64,000 nt of DNA from Centropus unirufus. Lineage: Eukaryota > Chordata > Aves > Cuculiformes > Centropidae. Below, piece after piece: positions 26,721 to 39,777 of the stretch (position 1 is the first letter of the stretch; each line of letters begins with the position of its first letter). The notes below the pieces were generated by a model, which was not told the origin of the DNA, made no database searches, and saw only the letters and a program-made list of their open reading frames with translations. Where the stretch lies: assembly GCA_013397695.1 (NCBI GenBank), contig VYZI01000127.1, forward strand, positions 851,093 to 915,092, given 5' to 3'. A program made the translations under genes and the position numbers.

Positions 26721-29700
26721 GCATCTTTTATTCTGTGCTGCTAGAGCACCCTTTGCCAATAGAGCACCCCTTTCTCAAGGAAGAGCTTCACGGGCAAAAC
26801 TAGAAATGTGCCTTTTCTTAAGCACAGGAGAACTTCTCTGGCACTGTACTGGTGGCAAGACATGTGGAACAACACAGTCCCAGAGACTGGCAGGACCAAT
26901 CGCACTTCTTCCCCTGCCAGTTTCAAAGGACCATTGGTCATTTTGGGATGTGATTCCTCCTCAGTAAAACAGCTGAGTTATAAGGGGGAGCAGAGGTATT
27001 TTTTTTATCATTGGCAAAGCACACAGACCTTGATCCAGCAGGAGAGAAAGGTGCTAAGATGCTGTGGTCTCTATCCCCACTGCCCATGTTGGGAGCACAA
27101 CAATAAGGCAATGTATCTCTCTTTCCTCCATCCACCAGACCCTACTCAACCTTCCTGATTTTAGCACTTGGGATTTTCCTTAAGCCTCAGACATTAGCAT
27201 CAGCCAAAAATCTGGGAAATTCACCTTCATCCTAAAACAGGTGGGATTCCAGTTCCACGCTTGGAAATGTGCACTGTGTACACTCAAGTGGATTTCAGCT
27301 GCGGGGGCAATTTTACAACATGATGATTTCAAGGTGACATGCAGCATTCAGAGTCCGCCTTTTCTCACAAGACTGGCACAACATCTTGAGCAGGGCTTGT
27401 TGCATTGCAATTACTGTGATGAACTGCCAGAAAAATCAAATCAGGATAATCATATGTAACCAGCCAGTATCTCTCCACTTCACTTTCTTACCAGGTCATC
27501 CACCTTTTGCTGTGTGTTCCTCTGCTAGTGATGCTTCTGGAGAGGTGTTTGCTCTTTGTACTTGACCAAATGTGAAGATCTTGAATGTCCATTCCTGCAA
27601 TGGACACATTACACATTATAATAAATACATACAGCTTGAAACAGCCCTTTATCCTGTAAAATTCTCACTTAACTCCTGAGGAGTAAGGCTGATGCTGGTG
27701 GTCGTTGTACTCAGGCAGATACACCCTTTCTGTATCTCATTGCAGGGAGAGAGAAGCCATGGGCAGAGAACCATTAGTGTCTGCTGCTTGCTTTAAGCGT
27801 GTTTGGCTCATGTTGTTTTCCATTAGTCCATGTAAAATAAATCCTGGAAGGACAAAAGCTAAAATAAGCTCTACTACATACATTCTATGTTAGGTCGTTA
27901 AAGTGCAGCAGGAACAAAAACGTGTCACCCAATGCTCTGTATGGCAACCAGTGGGCAGATGGTGGCCCTTGGGGTGTCATTGAGTGGGTTTGTTTCACCA
28001 CTAGATGACACTCGTGTCTCTTGAAAAGGATCTTGCCACCCCCGCTGCTGGCTGCATGTAGCAGAAATGTTAAAATAGGAGATTGACCTGGCATGTCCTC
28101 CCCAGGTAGGAGCTCCCTGAGCATCTCTCAGGTACAGTCGCTGCCTGGGTGATGCAAATGGTTGTGCAATAGGAAACTTAACTTTTTTGTTTTGTAAAAG
28201 TAATGTGAAAAAAATGATGAGGACCTGGTGTCCCTCACAACAGAAGGAAGGTAACATTCTCTCAGCAAGAGGATTTCTTCTACTGATTTGTGGAGCATGG
28301 CTGTGGATTAGCGAGAGAAGGCATTGATTCAGTTGTCAAAAGCATGGTGTGCGCAGGGCCCAGATCCTGCAGGATCCCACACTCACTATGAAACCATGGC
28401 CATTCTGTGTCTCCTGCCTAACACCACATTGAAAAGGACACGATACTTATGTGGTATTACTGCTAATACCTAAATTACTCTCTGCAAAACTAGGACAACT
28501 CCTTGCCAACCAGCACTCTCAGGAGACAGATACTGTTCCTGCATGCAAATGCTCAGATACCGTAGCGTATCACACTGTAGTCACCACTGCAATGGAAAAC
28601 ATTTTGAGTGATACTCTCCATTCTGTTTCGGTGTTTGACTATCAATATTTGATGCTACAAATTTTAGAAAGAGGACTTAATAAATTAAAAAAATGCCTGG
28701 GATTAGAATGCTGGTATGGCTTCAGCTTAATACAGTGATCAGTACAGCAGAGAAATAAAAAAGGGCACAGGAAAGTGTAGAACATTGCGTTTAAGGAAAG
28801 TTGCAATTATATTTCTGAAAACTTTACATGAAGAAATCTCCGTGTATTTCTGACTGTGGATATATGTGCTCAGCGATGCACAGACCAATATGGAAGAGGT
28901 GCAAACTCCAGTTTCCTGGAAAGAAGACAGCATAACAACATGCAAACACAGCCTGCGATGGCTAACTGTCCTTCGATTGACTTGAAGAGGCTGTCAGAAT
29001 CCCACGGGACTGTACTTCCCCAGATCTGCTTGCAAGATGAGAGATTTATGTTTTTTACAGTTTAACAAATGATTTCAGATTATACAGGGCAGCCAACTAA
29101 CCTTTATGGAAACTTCCTAATATGAAGCCTTTCCCTTCAAACTATGCACCTTAACGTGAATAATGGTAGTCTCATGAATTTTGCTGTTTCACATTTTTCC
29201 TGGCTTATGGTCTTTGTTTCCTTTTTTTTTTCTACACAAATGGAAAGCTGCTTTCCTAACACATTTTCTTGCTTGCAGTGCTGGCCAGGCAATCAACAAC
29301 TTCACTCACAATCGATACACAGAGTTTTCATGGGTATATAGTGCAGTAGGTAAGGGGATGAAGATAGATTTTTCCATGTAAGCTTTCTACAATAAACCTG
29401 ACTGTTTACTTCCCTTGCAGTAAATCTACTAACCTCCTTTTAATCGAGGTGATGAAATCAATGAAAGATGTTTTACTTGTCTGTCCAAAAACTAAAGAGG
29501 AGAAGGATTACAGGGAAGCAGGGTGTTCTTGATTGTGAATTACTGGATGGGGACTCAAAAGACTCAAGCTAGCCCCTAAATCTGCCAGTCTGAAAAGCGT
29601 AGGTAAGAATTCTACATTTCTAGACAAATCTGAAAATATGCCAGACCACCAGCCCCTTAAACCCTACTTTGTTCCTGAGGCAGAACAAAGTGAAAGCTGT

Positions 29701-31679
29701 ATGTCTGATTAGAGCTATCAGCATACAAAGGGGAAATCAGTCCATATCAGGGAGCCAATTTACAGGAACAGCTTGTTTACTTTCAGACAAACAGTACTGC
29801 CTATGAGATCCCCATCTCCAGCACAGCTCCTGCTGACTTCAGTGGGAATCTGCTATGAGTCAAAAGTGGAGGCTCAGTGGTGCTGTACAGAGAAGCATAA
29901 TCATAATTATAGCAAGGATTATAATTGGAGACTTTCAAAGTCAATCAGACTGCTTCTTTCGATATCAATTTCTGTCTGGTGGCTAAATTGCCTAGACTAA
30001 TTCTTTTTTAACACCTCAGCCATAAGACTCATCATTAGACAAATGCCACATCCTAATATATATTGCAGCTTAAACACAATGAGAGCTTCAATCTGTTTTT
30101 TAATCTCTGTGATATTCTGTCTTGTTGCCCACATACTGGGGAAAAAAGAAGTTTATTGTAGGCAGAAGACTGCACGGACTGTTCCTCATCAGAAGGTTCT
30201 CGCAGACTTCTTGCCCCTGAGAAGTGATGGGCTCCTGCCCATCACTGGTGACATTTGAAAAATAAGAAATAAACAAAACTTAAAACAAATATAAGTGCTT
30301 TGCTGCAAATCTCAATGCTGCAACTCAAAAATTTGCTGAAAGAAAACAGCATACCAATATGTACCAGATTCATAAATGGAAGGAAACTGTCGATCAGCTG
30401 CTCAAACACCTCAGCAGCCCCTGGTGTGATTCAATGCACTTGCACAGTTAGCTACTCAGTCGGTGCAGGATTACCTGGCTGAGAGAAAACAGATCTTCAC
30501 TTATACCAATCCCCCATTTCCTTCCCATAGAGCATGCAGAGTGTGGACAGCTGCAGAACCTGCCCAACATCAAGCAGATGCACCTCCAGTGGAGGTGGCC
30601 ACTGAATAATACCCTGAAGATGTCTCGAATATTTTTGTGCTTGTTCATTCTCTGGATCTATTTTAAAAGGCAAGCATTGTACTCAGAGATGGCAGCCCAT
30701 GTTTTCAGCGCTAGACTCCGCCGGCAATTAATTCAAACTGGCCTGATTTTCAGTGCCCCAATTTGAAGCAAGTTCCTCAGCTCCTCACAAAATTGAGTCA
30801 TTTTTAGTTGAGAGACCTACCTTTTGGTAACTGATTTGGAACATTATGACCTGCCTTTAAACTGTAATGTGTTACAAAATTAGAGGGACAATTTATGGGA
30901 CAGCAGATACTTCCCTTTGCAAGTTACAGACTCCCCAGTGCGTTATATCCTTATAATGAGTCAATAAAACAAGTCTGCGGCACAACGAATGTCAAGAGGC
31001 AGAATGGACAGGAGGTATTTTTCATTATTTACTCTATCAGACTCCTAAACAAGCACTTGTACATTTTGGAAGTTCATAGGACTACACTGGTACTTCGGCT
31101 GCACCTCTACTGCAGTGAGATCAATACTGTGCACCACTGTCAACCTTGCTGGAGGAGAAAGGCCAGCTGAGCAGCTCTCTGGCCCAAGGACATGCACTGA
31201 AAGCAAAAAGTAGAAAAGCCTTCAAGGGATCAAAAGCTTGAGGTGAGTAAAGGTAGATCCAGGCAGCATCCGCATTCATGGGAGTTTGCAGCAGCGGAGC
31301 TTCACCCACTGCTTCGCTGAGTTGTTGGAGATTGATCACGTAGTAGTTGCTCGCATGGCCTTGGAATGGGCAGAGGGAATGAAAGCCACACAAAATCCTT
31401 TGCCCTCACACAGATTCATTCTCTTTCAAAAGCAGAATTGGGCAAGACAGGGCACAGCTTTGAAGGGCCAGGCTGAAAGCACTAAGCTTTTGTTATTTTG
31501 CACATCAGTGCCTTTCAGTTATTATCCTTTTTTCTTTGTTTATTTATGGCACTACTCAAAACTGAGTACAGATTTTGCTGCGGGCTAAACAAAAGGCTAA
31601 AAAGACAGCCAGCTTTCCTGCAGCCTCCCAGTAACAAACCCAGGTCAGCTAGGAATTCAGCATTCCTCTTTCCCAGCCG
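26721..31679. other. Intergenic DNA, no gene seen
   Basis: About 5 kb with short frames only (the longest are 116 codons at 26808-27158, plus strand, and 110 codons at 27925-28257, minus strand), without recognisable protein or splice context. No repeats were recognised. A possible CTCF-like sequence at 27997-28013 (CACCACTAGATGACACT) has one clear departure from the core. Confidence 0.5.
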
Positions 31680-32075
31680 CCGATTGCTCCGAGATGGGCT
31701 TCGCTAGGAGCCCGGCCACAGCACATCCCTGCGCAGGAGCTCCCTGCGCCGCTCCACTCCCCGCTCCGGCGCAGCGGCGGGCGGGAGAAGGGGGAGGACG
31801 CACTTCCCGACAATCCCCGGACAATCCAGTCCCCCGGGGGCAGGCTGGGTTCCGGCCAGCCGCAGGCTACGTTACCGGGGGTCCCTTTCACGCCCTTCCC
31901 GGCTCCGGGCAGCCGAACCGGGCGTTTGTGTGGGGCTGGAAAAGGGGCCCTGCCCGGTGCCGGCCGGGCGGGATGAGCTCCGCAGGGAGAAGCAGCCCCC
32001 GGGAGCGAAGCGGGAGCTGGGATGAGGGGGCTTTTGCCGGGGAGGGCAGGGAGAGGACGAGGGGGTAACGGCTTT
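31680..32075. promoter_or_regulatory. Orphan CpG island, candidate promoter
   Basis: Roughly 70% G+C with about 36 CpG dinucleotides counted by eye over 31681-32040, while flanking DNA is AT-rich and nearly free of CpG. GGGCGG-type Sp1 boxes occur (for example near 31965-31972), as does a CCTGCGCAGG-like element near 31728-31737. No TATA box is obvious. In birds such islands usually mark promoters. The ADGB 3' end lies about 7.5 kb away and ADGB is transcribed leftwards, so this is not its promoter. Open frames here (124 codons plus, up to 215 codons minus) are expected from the lack of AT-rich stop codons and are not taken as proteins. It may start a non-coding RNA or the first exon of an unseen gene. 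I looked for the start of the neighbour STXBP5 and did not find it. Confidence 0.65.
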
Positions 32076-32084
32076 AAGCAGGAA

Positions 32085-32322
32085 GCGGGGAGGTGTAGCT
32101 TGGGTATCGGGAAGAATTTTTTTCCCGAGGGGGTTGTGAGGCACTGGTTGCCCAGACAAGCTGTGGATGCCCCGTTCCTGGAGGTGCTCGAGGCCAGGTT
32201 GGATGCTCTTTGAGGAATGTGGTCCAGTGGAACGTGTCCCGGCCCGTGGCGGGGGGCTTGGAACGAGATGATCTTTAAGGTCCCTTCCAACCCCAACCAA
32301 TCTAGGATTCTATGATTCTATA
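32085..32322 (+). mobile_element. CR1 LINE 3' end, CpG-rich
   Basis: The plus-strand copy contains the diagnostic CR1 3' blocks: the TTGTGAGGCACTGG-TTGCCCAG region, GCTGTGGATGCCCCGTTCCT, GAGATGATCTTTAAGGTCCC, and the terminal GATTCTATGATTCTAT repeat. It abuts the CpG island and keeps many CpG sites that are usually lost in CR1 copies. It is strongly 5'-truncated, as most avian CR1 copies are. Confidence 0.92.
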
Positions 32323-35300
32323 GCGCGTTTGGGAGAAGACATGAGTGCATCTGGCCCAGAATCTTGGGGAGCCTTAGGCTTGTGCTGGGATCTCAGCTCG
32401 TGCTGGAAAGACACTTTTTGCAACAGCTCTGAAAAAAAAAAAAGATCATAAGTTTGACAAAGAAGCACTGGGAGGTGTTTGCCTGGTTTGTATTTGTATG
32501 GGAGTAGGAAACATCTGATGTGAGTGGAAGGTGTTAGAATCACTGTAAAGCTGTAATATATTGTTTTAATAAATAAAACATTTTAAATTTTTACATGAGG
32601 AAATAGCAAAAGGACTACACACACACACAAAAAAATACAGCCCATTTAGAAAGCTAAATACTCTGAATTGCTTTATTCACAGCGTTTATTACCTGTTGGC
32701 ACTGACACAATTCACATCTCATTTTAGAATTTCCTCCCGGCAACAATTATCATTATGAATTTTTAAAAGTGGCTGAATGACTCAGCCCCCAGATTTAGTT
32801 GGACAGAGTTATGCATTGCCTCTATTCTGTCTGTAATATCTTTGATAAAAAACAACGGTGGCACAACCTTTCTGTAGGTTTCTATTCAATGTACATTTTA
32901 TCCATATTTCTTTCCCATCTAGCCACTGCTACCAGGGCAATGATACGAAAGCAGCACTGAAAACAGTAAAAAAGGATAGATCAAAGGGACTTTGGGCCTT
33001 GTCGTGTCTGAAAGCAAAATACTTAACTGGCTTGCCAAGGGTGATATCTCACAGGGTCCTACCTTGTGTATCCTGCTGGTGAACTCCTGGCTTTTAGCAA
33101 AACTCCACTCCAGCTGAATTCCACTGAGCAGGGACTTTATCTTACAGAATGTCTAGCAGTTGATTTGCAATTGTTCTGCACTGCACGTCAGCACTGTTGT
33201 ACCAGTGCTGACTGTGTGTTAAATTATACAGATGACATACTCAGCACACACGGGCTGACAGATACGAGGGAGAAAATAATAGAACTCAAGCACTCGCTGA
33301 GGTCAGTGAGAGGACTGGAAATGGAATGACCCCTCATCTTGACTTACGTTTCTGTGCATCCAATTTGTAAATAGCATGACAGGAAAGTACATGCTTCTCA
33401 TCTTAGCCAGGTTTCCATATTTTCCTTTTTTTTTTTCTGTATTGTTTTGAGCTGAATAAATCAGTGAAAGCAGATACCGATAGAGATGGACAAAGACCCT
33501 AAACAGGACTCGAATATCTTGTCTATGCAGAAATGGTGTTTCAGAGCATCAATTATCAAAACAGTTTCCATCTGCAACATCACAGCTGCAATATGTGAAG
33601 CCAGTAATATAAATGGGAAAAAGAAAGAAGACAGTCAAAAAAGCTAAGATGACAATGAAGTCTTTGAAACTGTTAACACTGAATAGTTCAGGTGAACACT
33701 TATGCAAGTCTGATAAATGTGCTTTCAGAAACCCCACCTTTTGCACTGGAACAATGGAAAAGCAAAGAAAAGCAAAAAATAGAAAAGCTTTTGAAACCCT
33801 GTGACATTTAAGGATTCGTCTCCTAGTCCAGTCAGATGGCTGAGACTGGAGCACCTTTAGTCTTCCCTGAATATCTAGATCTGTGATTCTATCCTCTGCC
33901 AACAACTGTCTTCAAAGCCAACTCAAGGTTTTTCTATAGTGCAGAAAAAAAAAAAGATTTTTGTGTCCTTAAAACTGCGGCACGGAAGTTGTGCTGTGGT
34001 GTCTGTCAAAGGCAAAGAGGAAAAGACGTAGAGAAAATGGGTTTTTCATTGCTCCTTTATGTCCCTTTAGGCACTTTATGGGTTCTCTGTGTCTGAACTA
34101 GTTCTGGTTGCTCCTAGCTATGCCACAGCTTAGTGCTTTGACTGCCACCATAGCCTGTCTGGTACCCTAGCTGATGTTATCTGGTTTTTGCTACATGGAG
34201 AATGTCTAGGTATAGGTTGGAAATTAAATCTAGGACACTCTAATGATCTGATTTTTGGCAAGAGACTTCATTTATGGAATTTATTAGCAAGGTAAANATT
34301 TCTTCTTAGGATTTCCAGCTTTGCAATACAGTGGTTTATGCACAGAGTCAGGCTCTCTCTTGCTGTACTCTATATGTGGTCCTGTGAGCATTACATGGTC
34401 GTCCCAACTCAAGGAGGGTATGGAAGCCTGGCTGCTGCTTTCCTTGGATTATGCTGCACCCACTGGGCTGCGAAGTTAAAGGCAAACATATCTTGTGTGT
34501 TCCTGGAAGAGTGAGCATTTTGGTGCTTGTCCTCAGGGAAATGTCCAGGTCTTGGGCAGAAGAGCCCAGGTTTTGGAGAGAAGTGTGCATTCAGACCTGA
34601 CCCAAAGTGGCATGTCCTGGCTACACTTGGGTCTGTACAGTATCTCATTTTCAGATTAGCCTGCTAGTCTCTGAACTGCTGTCCCTAACCACATTCTTGT
34701 TGCCACAGGAATTGAAGGTTCTGAGTCCTACCTTGCTATCCCCCAGGCAGGATTCTGGACCTTTTTTTTTTTAGCCAGTACCATCTTCACCACACCTTTC
34801 TTTTGTGCCTTTTCTCACTTAATACAATGCAAACTGTTTTCTCTTCTTCCTTTGAGATGGAGGACAACAGCATCTTGATTTTTTCTGCAAATAACAAGAA
34901 TACTTAAATCATTGAAAACTTACCTGGACAGCGAATCTATTAGGGATAATTCAAGAAATGAGAGGAAAAAAGAGCTCTGAAAGAGATTTCTTTCATTCTG
35001 CAAACTGCTGTGTGATTATGCAAAGCTATTCTCTTATATCTTCTGCCAGACAAAATATGTAGACACTTTTCTTGCCGTTTGGAGAGGAAATGCTGTGCAT
35101 GTGCATAAATACTGTGTCTCTTCCTTGAATTAAAATGAGACCTTAAGTAGCTGGTAAATTGCACATTGCTGGGGTGAGCTGACAGGCAGCTCAGAACTGA
35201 GTCTGATTTCATAGCGCATTGCTTGTCTCAGCAGTGAGGCATCGTGGAACGAGCTTGGGCTGGTTTTTGGTCTTCAACTCATTGTGTAAATGCCAGCCAA

Positions 35301-35496
35301 ATTAAAGCAAAGCAGATGGGACAAGTCATGTGAAGATTAATGAAGCTACTTGTGTTAAAAAGTAACTTTAGATATAGATTTTAGAGAAAAAGTTCCTTCC
35401 AAGCTCATAATGGTTGATCAAAAGAAAAGCATCAGACAATGAAAAAACTAAAGCCTAGAAGAATGCATCCACAAAGGATTATTAGAAGTTAATAAC
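32323..35496. other. Intergenic DNA, no gene seen
   Basis: AT-rich sequence right of the CpG island. It has a short CA run near 32618-32630 and clustered AATAAA-type sequences near 32564-32580. A 118-codon minus-strand frame (33549-33905) is hydrophobic-rich but has no recognisable family and no splice context. One ambiguous base lies at 34297. Confidence 0.5.
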
Positions 35497-35555
35497 TCTT
35501 TACAGAGTTAATTGAAAGTCAGATTGCTTTACATTAATTCTTTACAGAGTTAATT
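35497..35555. repeat. Paired 17-bp repeat with small hairpin core
   Basis: TCTTTACAGAGTTAATT occurs at 35497-35513 and again at 35539-35555, 42 bp apart. The first copy with its flank forms a 7-bp inverted repeat (TAACTCT-TTAC-AGAGTTA), weakened by one base in the second. An old local duplication is the simplest explanation. Confidence 0.8.
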
Positions 35556-38500
35556 CCCATTAAACTGAACTATGAACTCAAATACTTAATTTCTTTCTCA
35601 GGTACCTGCATCACTTTGTGAATGCTACCATTATTAATAAAAACAAGTAAATAAAAATAAATAAATAAGCAAGTAAACTCTGAGGAATTCTCTAGGGATT
35701 ATTCACAACGCAGTCTAATATGCTGAAAAATTTTCATTCTCCTGTGGTATTTGCAGTATTCATAAAAACTTCCAAAACTTCTGCTCAACAGTGACATTTT
35801 CCTTTGTATAAATAGCTATACTTTATATGAAAAGATAAATTAATATCAAGAAGCAGTGCAGTGTCCAAATTCCTTTTTTGCTTTGCCACTACAAAAATGC
35901 AGTTCAACTTTAACTATCCTCTGAAAGATGTATTGCTGCTCTAAGGAATCTCTAAATCTTTAACACAAATTCCAGCCAATCATGACATGTGATTGTAGAA
36001 TATTTCCAGTATTATACTTCTCTCTGCGCTCATCGGGTCTCTCAAACTGCATGGTTATTCCACAGGAGGAAAGCTAAATTTGTCTCTCACATGCCACTGT
36101 GCTCACTTATGAAACTTCTTGTGCAAGTCCTCAGTGATGACCACATACTAATGGGCTGTCTGCCTGAGTTTTAAATGCAGAGACTGGAATGCGGTCTGCA
36201 TTTGGCTCATGAGTTGGAGGTACTTAGGGTGCAGGAGAATTGGATGAACACAAAAAAAAGTACACAGTCTACTGCCAGATACAGATCAGGAATTTTGAAC
36301 TGCTGGAGTACCCCCTCCTGTTCATCTGTGTACAGAGCCGGCTATTGTACTTTTCTTCAGGGGTAGGACTTGGAATTTCAGATAAGTATTTAACTCTCTA
36401 AGTCACAAGATTACTAACTCCAGCATTCAGAGATGTTCTTCATGTGCTGTCTTGCATGAATATAAATTAGAAGCCACTAAGTGACAAACTGCAAAATTCC
36501 TTTGGGAAGATTTTCTATAAGAGATGTTAGAAGGCAACTGTTCAACCCTTGCTCTCCAAACCCTCTCTTCTGTGACATGAAGCCACTAGATAGCTGGTAA
36601 AGCATGCTTTGATGCAGCCATTCCTCTATTGCACCTACAAAATAACTGCCATCTTAAAAGATAAAGTAATCATGTATTTTTACAGAAAAGCTTTCCCTGT
36701 CTATTCTGTTCTGTAAAGGGCTTGACTCTACGTTTCACTCCTTTGCAAAAGTCCTTTGCTGAATACAAAAGGACATAATTTAAGGCTTGTCCTTATGCCC
36801 CTACTGACTCTGGCCCTGAATGAGCAAGCTGAGTATAAACAGGAACAATGACTATCTATATTCCCGAGCTCTTATTGCAGGAAACCTTAAGAAAATATGA
36901 ATGATTGATGCAATTTGTCATATTTCTGAAATGTACAATCTGTAAAAACAGAATATGAGCAATTTATTGTACTGAATAGAGGTAGTACTGTTATAAAGGC
37001 TGGTTAAATTTCACAAAATTATGGTGCTGAAAAGCTGTCTTACTCTAAAAGGGAAAAAGTGCTTTATTTATATGAACACACAATTCCAATTCTGGGTAAA
37101 CAACATACAAACTGGAGAAAACAATCAGATTTAAAACACAATGTATAGTTTTACTTGTTTGTCTTTCTTACTGTAAAGTACTAAGGATGATGGCTCCTTA
37201 AACTACTGCAAAGGGCTGTTTTGAAATACTTACATTTTGTTTTAATTTTTCCACATCTTTTCTGCACTAACTTAGCCTGTAATACAGTGCACCATGTAAA
37301 AAGCTACTGTGTTGATGTAAAACCAACGCATATGAAATTCCCTAAGTCATCTATTTTTGAGTCCAATGTATGTAAATTCTTTGGCACAATCCAAACAAGA
37401 CCTTTTCTCTCCCAGGCTCCATTATGAGGTAAGTGGATGTTTTGCTCTTCTGGTATACGCACAGGGATGTAATAAAATTGCTACTATGCTGCTTTTAAAA
37501 CATTACATACTCCAAAGTACATGGAATTAAACAGTGTGACAGTAATTCACTCCTTCACTATATCTGCATTGTTGAAATGATAAATGAGCCAATGGAGACA
37601 TTCACAAACCACACAGATTATCATGATGCCACATTAGTCTTCAAAATGAGGAAATTAGGAAACTTAGAGTTGTGTATAACATCAAAATTAGATTTGATAA
37701 TGTAGATGTGCATACATTCTGTCTGAGTTTATAGCTGATTAGATGCAGGGATGAGTTGTGGTCATGCAGGTTATTAGCTGAATTTTTGACATTTAGATGT
37801 CAATTATTCTGGCTTTTGGAATTGGATTGATTTTTATAACAGAATGTCATTATAGCGCTTACAGTGACATCAAGAACAGAACTTCTGCTTGATCTTCCTC
37901 AACAGAAGCTCATTAGGGATTCACATAAGAAGACAACCAACACGTGCTATTGCCATGGAAACAAGATGGAATATTATGAAGCAGTATAGCCCATATTCCA
38001 AAACAGAAAGGACAGAGTCAGAGCCATTATAGCACAAGGCTTTTCATTTGCAGCCTGTATTGGTCAAAGCAGAACTTAGTTCCTGGTCTTTGAAATATAA
38101 ATCACCAGTGCTGTTTTAGGACTCTGGTTTCAGTTTCTCCTTTTCAAACCCCAAAACTCAAGCCAATTAGATTATTTTATCTTGAATGGGAGGAATGAGG
38201 CCAAATGGAGGCAGAAGCATCACAGCAGGTGTGTAGGTGTGATCATGTAAAAAGAACAGACAACACAGAACTGATAGAGAAGTGAGTCAAATTCAAGCCA
38301 GGCATGACGTACTGATAAAACAGAGGTGAGCAAAGTCATCAGAAGCTGAGCATCTGGAATGTCATTAAGATACAGAAGAAACGCTAGTTTCAAATGATAC
38401 AGCTAGCCAGTACCAGCAGCCAGAATGCAAAGGATAACACTTCTAATGATTTGCATTAAATAGGTGAGTCTCGTGGTTTCTCACTTTGCCTTGGACATCC

Positions 38501-39530
38501 TGGACATACTCTATGTATACCCTATGTTGGCAGTCCTCTTTCTCACGCTGCTACTTGTGACTATGTAGACAGAAAGTTCTCTAAGCCATTTAAAACAGTT
38601 CTCTCTGGTCTAGGCAGTTTTCACCATTGTAAGAGTTTTGACCGTTGTCTCTGACTAGAGTGCTAACTGGTGAGTATGAATGCCCATGGGGTTCTTTGTG
38701 TTTGGTGACAATGCCAGAACAAAATAGGAAATCTATGCTAATGGAAGCAACAGTTTAGAGGAGGTATTTTACCCTTCACGTAGAGATTCCGTGATTATCA
38801 CTTGATTCACACACTGGTTCCATCTTTAAGAAATATTTTTAAGTTCCAGCTGGAGGTCTAGGAACTGAAGGTACATTGTAATCACTTTGAGCAAAGCCAC
38901 TGTGGGTAAAACATAGCTTAGGAAAGATAAACAAAGAGAGTAATAGGATTTGAAGGAGTATTCGACCAGCCTTGGAATGTTGTGCCCTCAGTTTGCCACT
39001 ACAGATAGTTACTGTGAGATTCAAAAACCTGTAAGAGTCACGATAGAGAAATATACTAAAGTAGCCAGAAAGCTTCTGAGTGTCTACTGAACCAGGCTTT
39101 AGGAAGCGTTTCAGTGCCTGGATATGAAATGTGCAGTGTGCAGCTATTTAAGTATTATGGACTCCACAAACTGTCATCCACTTGAGGCACTGAAGTTTCT
39201 GCCAAGTCAGATGATTTCACAATTGGTAGGTTACATTCAGTTTTTCAACTCTGGTTCATTGTTGACTGGTTCAGTTTTTATTGGAAAAAGAGCAAGAAAG
39301 ACAATGTGATTTTGTAAGAAGAATCTGAACAGAATATTAATTTGCATTTCAGCATTTTATTCCAGTAAAACCTACAAACTTTAGTAGTAGTAAGCACCTT
39401 TTTGAGAAGCAAAATACTAAACATCTTGTTAGAAGGAAGAATAGTAGATCATATTTTTCACTAGCAGCGGACAAAGAGATAAAATGTAATATAGTTGACA
39501 AAAATACTGGACAATAACAAGCATTTTTTC
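35556..39530. other. Downstream flank of ADGB, no gene seen
   Basis: AT-rich DNA between the 35.5-kb repeat and the ADGB polyadenylation site. It contains AAAT-rich simple sequence near 35637-35672. Only short frames are present. Confidence 0.5.
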
Positions 39531-39548
39531 TCACCTTTGCATGTAGAC

Positions 39549-39554
39549 TTTATT
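39549..39554 (-). terminator. ADGB: ADGB polyadenylation signal AATAAA
   Basis: The minus strand reads GGGAAATAAAGTC, a canonical hexamer starting 38 bases past the stop codon. A T/G-rich stretch further downstream (TGCTTGTTATTGT on the minus strand, near 39510-39525) fits a downstream element. The 3' UTR would then be under 80 nt. Confidence 0.75.
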
Positions 39555-39591
39555 TCCCAAACTTTTACGTGCAGTTAAGTAGTGCTAGCAG

Positions 39592-39777
39592 TTACTTTTT
39601 TTTCCCTGTTCCTTTTCCTTGTTTTTTCTTCTGTGCATTTAACTTGTCTTGCTCTGCTTGCAGGGCCGCTTCAAGAGCTGCCAGCTCTTCTTGTTTCCTG
39701 CGCTCTTCTTCTAGCATCTTATCTCTGTAAGCTTCCCGAATGCTGTGAATACTGTCTCGTGCTTCATTTAAGTTTTC
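39592..39777 (-). CDS. ADGB: ADGB last coding exon, Lys-rich C terminus
   Basis: 186 nt including TAA, residues 473-533. The acceptor is TGTTTTTGGCTAG|GAA. The peptide continues the coiled coil (ENLNEARDSIHSIREAYRDK, then EEERRKQEELAALEAALQAE) and ends in a basic tail, KKKQGKGTGKKK. The stop at 39592-39594 is followed about 40 nt later by a polyadenylation signal, which supports this as the true terminal exon. Confidence 0.92.
   Translation of the reverse strand, partial: ENLNEARDSIHSIREAYRDKMLEEERRKQEELAALEAALQAEQDKLNAQKKKQGKGTGKKK

Noticed and set aside
31680..32075. First exon of STXBP5 under the CpG island
   Set aside because: No sequence encoding the expected start of that protein was found on the minus strand, and the intergenic distance is large in other vertebrates.
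31649..32296. 215-codon minus-strand and 124-codon plus-strand frames in the CpG island
   Set aside because: GC-rich DNA lacks stop codons by composition. The longer frame also runs into the CR1 copy, and neither peptide resembles a known family.
33549..33905. 118-codon hydrophobic minus-strand frame, and a weak CR1-like TGTGATTCTATC at its start
   Set aside because: No family recognised, and the CR1 resemblance is limited to a few bases without the preceding CR1 3' blocks.
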